A stretch of 42,195 nt of DNA. It comes from Planctomycetia bacterium. Lineage in GTDB: Bacteria; Planctomycetota; UBA1135; GCA-002686595. Shown piece after piece: positions 38,476-42,195 of the stretch. The position numbers were made by a program, and so were the translations under genes. A model generated the notes under the pieces. The model was not told the origin of the DNA. It did not search any database and was given only the letters and a program-made list of their open reading frames with translations. Position 1 is the first letter of the stretch; every line of letters begins with the position of its first letter. Location of the stretch: the NCBI GenBank assembly GCA_005799545.1, contig SYGM01000096.1, forward strand, positions 1 to 42,195, in the 5' to 3' direction.

Positions 38476-40421
38476 TCGCGATCGGTTCGGAACGGGGCCA
38501 GCGGAAGGCCGGCTCCGTTCCAGACATTGCCTTCGCAGGCCTCGCACCAGCCGTAGCGCACGGCCTTGGGTTCGGCCACCTGCTCGCTCCAGAGCTCGAT
38601 GGTATCCCCGATGATGCGGGCCTTGGCCGGGACAAAGAGCCGATCGCTGCCGGCGATCTGGAACAAGGCGGGTTCGCCTTCCGAACGCAGGCCGGCCGCG
38701 TGCGACAGATAGAGCAGCGCACGGCCCTTGGAGTAACTGACGGACAGATACTCTGGCGAGTCAACCACGCGCTCGATGCCGTGGATCCGTTGGAGTGCGA
38801 GATCCGCCAAGCGCCGGCCGACGATCTGCTTGCGCAGCGGGTGGATGTCGGCGGGGTCACCCACATCCATCGTGACGACCATGGCGCTGTTGGGCAGCAG
38901 CGCACGTGTGCGGTCCTGCTGCTCGCGCAGCCGTGCCGTCAACTCACCGGAGTCGCGATAGTCATAGGGCGCGATCTGCACGAAGTAGAACGCGAACGGC
39001 CCGCAGTCAAAACGCGCGCGCCAGTCCTCGACCATCGACGCGACGTGCGAGGCGTAGGTCGTCGAACCGCGATTGGATTCGCCCTGATACCAGAGCGCCC
39101 CGCGGACGGTGAAAGGAGTCAGCGGCGCGATCATGGCGTTGAAGAGCGCGCTGGCGCTATTGGCGTGCAGTGCGGGCACGGACGGCCAGGCCGGAAGCTC
39201 GCTCATGCGGGCACCGGCAAGCATCGACCAGTCGCCCGCGAGCGGGATGGCGGCCGATTCTTCGCCTTCGGGGTAGATGCGCAGCTCCTCGGGCCGCCCG
39301 ACGAGGCCGCCACCACCGCCGGTGTCGAGCACGCGCACGCACAGCGTCAGAGCACCGGCACGCACGACACTCGCCGGCACGATGTAACGGCGCGGCGTCG
39401 CCCACATGCCGTCGGCCTCGGCTGCGCTGACCTTCACCTCGCCGAACCAGGTTGTGTCGATGTCATCGATCGGCCCGAGCTCCAGACGCAGCGCGCGCCC
39501 TTCCCACGAAGCCGGGACTTCCACGTTGCGCCACAGCATCATGAAGCCGTCGAACGCCGCCCATTCACCTTTCCATTCGCCCGGAACATGCAGCTTGCGC
39601 GCGTCGGCGGGCAGGGCAGGACGTGCATCCGCTGCGCGCGCTGCCAGCGACGGGAATGACTTCGCCACGGCATTCTCGAAGCCTTCGCGCCAGGCGCGCG
39701 CAGCCTTGGCCTGCTCGCCTTCGGGATCCGCGCCCAGCTTCTCGATCCAGTCCAGCTCATCCTTGCAGCTCTTCAGAGAGCGCAACACTTCCTTGCTGCA
39801 CCACGCTTCCACGCGCGTGCCGCCCCAGTTGGTGGCGAGGATGCCGACCGGAACGCCCAGCGTTTCGGACAGTTGACGCGCGTGGAAGTAGCCGACGGCC
39901 GAGAAATCACCGGCCGTCTGCGGCGAGGCCACTCGCCAGACACCCTTGCAGTCGGCCACCGGTGCCGCGGCGACCGCGTTGATGACTTCGAACTCGCGGA
40001 TCAGCGGCGTGTCGGCGCGCTCGACCTCGCGCTGCCACTCGAGAATGCCAGGCGAATAGCTCTGGGGACCGATCGGCCACTCCATGTTCGACTGTCCGCT
40101 CGCGATCCACACCTCGCCCAGCAGCACATCCTGCAGCTCGACGCTGTTCCTGCCGCTGAGACGCACGATGTGCGGACCTCCGGCGGGACCTGTCGGCAGC
40201 CGGAATTCGAAGCGTCCGCCCGCATCCGCGGTGGTCTTCGCAGCGCTCTGGAAGGCTGTGCTCTCGATGCTGACTTCCTCGCCGGGATCGGCCCAGCCCC
40301 AGAACGCGATGGTGCTCTCGCGCTGGAGCACCATGTGGTCCGAAAACAGGGCGGGCAGCCGTATGTCAGCGAAGGCGCCGGCGCTCAGCGCGCACAGAAG
40401 CAGCGGGACGAGTCGATTCAT
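38472..40421 (-). CDS. Sialate O-acetylesterase family (SASA) exported protein
   Basis: This 649-residue protein belongs to the SGNH/GDSL hydrolase group that removes acetyl groups from sugars. Residues 1-18 form a signal peptide (ending AGAFA). A beta domain (FSDHMVLQRESTIAFWGWADPG) precedes the first catalytic block, ASGQSNMEWPI, with Ser 111. The partner blocks are GTRVEAWCSKE and ALWYQGESNRGS. A central insertion of about 180 residues (about 255-430) resembles the beta-sandwich module found in many bacterial members. Such exported esterases act on sialic acids, xylans or other acetylated glycans. It is the last gene of a minus-strand unit, overlapping the ATP-grasp-like gene as ATGA. Confidence 0.9.
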   Translation of the reverse strand: MNRLVPLLLCALSAGAFADIRLPALFSDHMVLQRESTIAFWGWADPGEEVSIESTAFQSAAKTTADAGGRFEFRLPTGPAGGPHIVRLSGRNSVELQDVLLGEVWIASGQSNMEWPIGPQSYSPGILEWQREVERADTPLIREFEVINAVAAAPVADCKGVWRVASPQTAGDFSAVGYFHARQLSETLGVPVGILATNWGGTRVEAWCSKEVLRSLKSCKDELDWIEKLGADPEGEQAKAARAWREGFENAVAKSFPSLAARAADARPALPADARKLHVPGEWKGEWAAFDGFMMLWRNVEVPASWEGRALRLELGPIDDIDTTWFGEVKVSAAEADGMWATPRRYIVPASVVRAGALTLCVRVLDTGGGGGLVGRPEELRIYPEGEESAAIPLAGDWSMLAGARMSELPAWPSVPALHANSASALFNAMIAPLTPFTVRGALWYQGESNRGSTTYASHVASMVEDWRARFDCGPFAFYFVQIAPYDYRDSGELTARLREQQDRTRALLPNSAMVVTMDVGDPADIHPLRKQIVGRRLADLALQRIHGIERVVDSPEYLSVSYSKGRALLYLSHAAGLRSEGEPALFQIAGSDRLFVPAKARIIGDTIELWSEQVAEPKAVRYGWCEACEGNVWNGAGLPLAPFRTDRD

Positions 40422-41401
40422 GTTGTCTCTTCTATCACAGGCTCCGCACTCAGGCGGTGCAGTTCATCGAGAGCAACGCCCGTGCGCGGATCGCGAGCCA
40501 TCGCGGTGGCCCAGTCCATCGTGAAGCGCGCGTTGATTTCGCTGAGCGGGTTGAGGACCGTTGCGCCGCCTTGCGGCAGGCGGTGGCGGTACGCGTCGAT
40601 GCCGAACGGGCCGTGATAACCCGCGACGCTCAGCGCCCGGGCGACGCGCTCGGTCATTGCTTCCAGCGCCTCATCGTCTGCGCGCGTGATTGCATCGGCG
40701 TGGATGCGTTCGGTGTCCACCCACGCTCCGTGTTCCGTCGTGGTCTGCGCGCAAGGTTCCGAGATCAGCACCGAGCCGTCGCGCCGCACCCAGGCGGAGC
40801 GCGTGTACTCGCGCTCGATAGCGACCCAAGGCTCGATGATCAGCGGCCCTTGTCGCAGGCTGGCCTGCAGCCAGACCAGTTCGTCGGCACCCGGTCTGCC
40901 GCTGTGCAACCGGCGACGACCGCGTCCCGCCGCTCCGAACTCGCGACGCACGAGCCAGCCGGACTCCGCGGGCCGAGCCAGCAGCGCGAGCGCCTGCTCC
41001 ATGTCTGTCGCGCAGTGCTTCTCGAAGCTGCCGGGAGCGTGCTCACTGCGCAGGCGGGCGGCGAAGGGTCGTGCGTTGATCGTGCGCAGCAGCTCCAGTC
41101 CGGGCGTGAGCACGGGCACGGCCCCCACGCGACGCAACAGCGCCAACGCGCGCGGTGTCGGGCACCAGGCGAGGCCCGGCCAGCCGCGAATCCGCTCCGG
41201 CAGCGGATCCCCGCGCTCGATCCGCTCCTCGTCGAGCACGACATCGTTCGGTCCCACCAGCGTGCCGATCAAGCGTTGACGCTCGCGCTGCACGATGGTG
41301 CGCAGATGCTGCGTCGGCGCGTAGCTGTGCGTTGCCGAAAGCTCGCTCTCCGCATCGAGGTTGAGCACCCAGACACGCCCTGCGGCACCGCGCACGCTCA
41401 C
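40418..41401 (-). CDS. ATP-grasp-like protein, function unknown
   Basis: This 327-residue protein shows weak ATP-grasp features. A Lys/Arg-containing strand is WLVRREFGAAGRG near residue 155. LIIEPWVAIEREYTRSAWV resembles the acidic central strand, and NPLSEINARFTMDW near residue 285 resembles the metal-binding E-x-N motif at the end of the fold. The N-terminal 120 residues form a probable Rossmann-like preatp-grasp part (VWVLNLDAESELSATHSY). ATP-grasp enzymes join a carboxylate to an amine or thiol via acyl phosphate. The GTG start at 41401 overlaps the DUF455 stop as GTGA; the longer frame from 41443 is rejected because it would intrude into that gene. Substrates are unknown. Confidence 0.7.
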   Translation of the reverse strand: MSVRGAAGRVWVLNLDAESELSATHSYAPTQHLRTIVQRERQRLIGTLVGPNDVVLDEERIERGDPLPERIRGWPGLAWCPTPRALALLRRVGAVPVLTPGLELLRTINARPFAARLRSEHAPGSFEKHCATDMEQALALLARPAESGWLVRREFGAAGRGRRRLHSGRPGADELVWLQASLRQGPLIIEPWVAIEREYTRSAWVRRDGSVLISEPCAQTTTEHGAWVDTERIHADAITRADDEALEAMTERVARALSVAGYHGPFGIDAYRHRLPQGGATVLNPLSEINARFTMDWATAMARDPRTGVALDELHRLSAEPVIEETT

Positions 41402-42195
41402 GCCTCGCGCCGGATGGCCGTCGAAGGCTCCGCCTCCAGACACTGCAGGAACTGCTCGTCGAGACCTGCACGCAAGCGCGCCTTGCGGTTGATCGGCTTG
41501 CCCTGAAGAACAGCAGGCGAGAGCGGCTTGGGCAGGGCCTCGCGCCAGCGTTGGTACTCCAGCGGAGCGCCGGTGAGCCGCTCAAACCACTGCACGGCGA
41601 AAGCCACGTGGCCGATTTCCTCACGCTCGACCTGCTCAAGCACCGCCGCGCTGTCGGAATCTCCCGCTGCGCGAAACTGGGCGGCGAAGCGCGCGCTGTG
41701 CTCGAGGTTGGCACCTTCGAGACCGAGACCCTGCAGCGCAACGAAGGCCGCCGGCGTCTCACAGGTGGCCACGCGCTCCCAGAACCAGTCGCGAATCGGG
41801 AAGTCGCCGGCGTGATGCCCGAGGCTTGCGAGGCGGGCGCGATAGAGCGCGAGATGCTGCAGCTCTTCGAGGCACAGCCGGATCAGGCCACTGCGAAACG
41901 CGCGCGGAGTTTCTGGGAATGCGAGCACGGCCCATGCGAACAGCTCCGCTGCCTGCAGCTCATGGTGAAGGAACGTGTGCAAGAGCAGCGCTCGCGCCTC
42001 CGGATCGCGCAGTGCCGCAGGCTTGGGGGTGCGCGGGCTGCGCTCGATGCTCTGAAAGCATGGCGGTCGCACTGCTCGGGGGATGCGCCGCGGGACGGCC
42101 GCGAGCTCCCAGGCCTCTTCCGTGCGCGGATCGGGCGGTGCCGGCGGACAGAGCTTGTGCTCGAGGTGCGGCGTGTGGATCAGGTCCCAGCACCA
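41398..42195 (-). CDS. DUF455 ferritin-like protein (5' end outside window)
   Basis: DUF455 proteins are ferritin-like four-helix proteins with a probable di-iron site. Key blocks are LLHTFLHHELQAAELFAWA, LCLEELQHLALYRARLASLG, LGLEGANLEHSARF and VEREEIGHVAFAVQWF, whose repeated Glu and His residues (ExxH pairs) fit iron ligands. I followed the minus frame to the window edge and found no stop, so the protein continues beyond 42195; the GTG at 42072 is probably internal. At least 265 residues are present. The preceding sequence (HTPHLEHKLCPPAPPDP) looks like the family's N-terminal part. The neighbour downstream is the ATP-grasp-like gene with a GTGA overlap. Function is unknown; related proteins include MiaE-like oxygenases. 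Confidence 0.85.
   Translation of the reverse strand, partial: WCWDLIHTPHLEHKLCPPAPPDPRTEEAWELAAVPRRIPRAVRPPCFQSIERSPRTPKPAALRDPEARALLLHTFLHHELQAAELFAWAVLAFPETPRAFRSGLIRLCLEELQHLALYRARLASLGHHAGDFPIRDWFWERVATCETPAAFVALQGLGLEGANLEHSARFAAQFRAAGDSDSAAVLEQVEREEIGHVAFAVQWFERLTGAPLEYQRWREALPKPLSPAVLQGKPINRKARLRAGLDEQFLQCLEAEPSTAIRREA

Noticed and set aside
40418-42195. Link of the ATP-grasp/DUF455 pair to tetrahydromethanopterin biosynthesis known from planctomycetes
   Set aside because: The end motif EINARFTMDW differs from the ATP-grasp proteins I associate with that pathway, and no other pathway gene is nearby.
1-42195. Prophage, transposon, CRISPR array, tRNA or rRNA
   Set aside because: No integrase, transposase, terminal inverted repeats, regularly spaced repeats or RNA-gene signatures were seen on reading the window.

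Overview
The window is a gene-dense piece of a GC-rich bacterial chromosome with no mobile element, CRISPR array, rRNA or tRNA that I could see. A planctomycete-like organism fits best. The strongest clue is the pair formed by an EF-hand/cytochrome-c/DUF1549/DUF1553 protein and a DUF1501 protein (28202-32327), typical of Planctomycetota and relatives. A signal peptidase I with a large insertion and a sialate O-acetylesterase family protein agree with this. Kdo genes, a heptosyltransferase-type GT9 and an Lpt-like protein show a lipopolysaccharide-type outer membrane. The phylum is inferred from gene content, not from a marker-gene tree.

Layout. 1-1530: end of gyrB and a stand-alone GspE/MshE N-terminal domain protein. 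1534-5402 (minus): M50 protease, scpA, trxA, a terminator hairpin, fmt and an SDR dehydrogenase. 5446-13761 (plus): promoter, kdsD, kdsC, a 1709-residue protein that joins LptC-, LptA- and LptD-like parts, a TatA/B protein and a TIM-barrel isomerase-like protein. 13970-14874: a small Cys-rich protein and a DUF2325 protein. 14880-16091 (minus): a LeuA-family aldol synthase. 16150-19216: a membrane protein, aspartate kinase and signal peptidase I. 19321-21686: ECF sigma factor, zinc-finger anti-sigma protein and an Arg/Glu-rich exported protein. 21739-23657: mnmH and a GT2 glycosyltransferase. 23670-28094 (minus): GT9, B12-type radical SAM and GT-C-like membrane protein. 28202-32327: the DUF1549/1553 and DUF1501 pair. 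32439-36779: purF, GT4 and a second GT-C-like membrane protein. 36913-38475: a second B12-type radical SAM enzyme. 38472-42195 (minus): DUF455 ferritin-like protein (cut by the window end), an ATP-grasp-like protein and a sialate O-acetylesterase family protein.

How the genes work together. The kdsD-kdsC-Lpt block resembles the kdsD-kdsC-lptC-lptA order of Gammaproteobacteria, but the transport bridge appears to be one polypeptide ending in an outer-membrane barrel. The GT2, GT9, GT4, GT-C-like and radical SAM genes suggest cell-surface glycan or lipid synthesis. The sigma/anti-sigma set looks like an envelope-responsive regulator. Many genes are translationally coupled by 4-bp ATGA, GTGA or TTGA overlaps.

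A recurrent architectural signal is a TANNNT box, often CTAGACT or CTAGAAT, ending 6-18 nt before the start codon of most genes that begin a transcription unit, generally without a Shine-Dalgarno sequence. This suggests that leaderless or very short-leader mRNAs are common here. No gene-free stretch exceeds 300 bases. The longest, 13762-13969, holds a TATAAG box, an 8-bp direct repeat and a strong hairpin.
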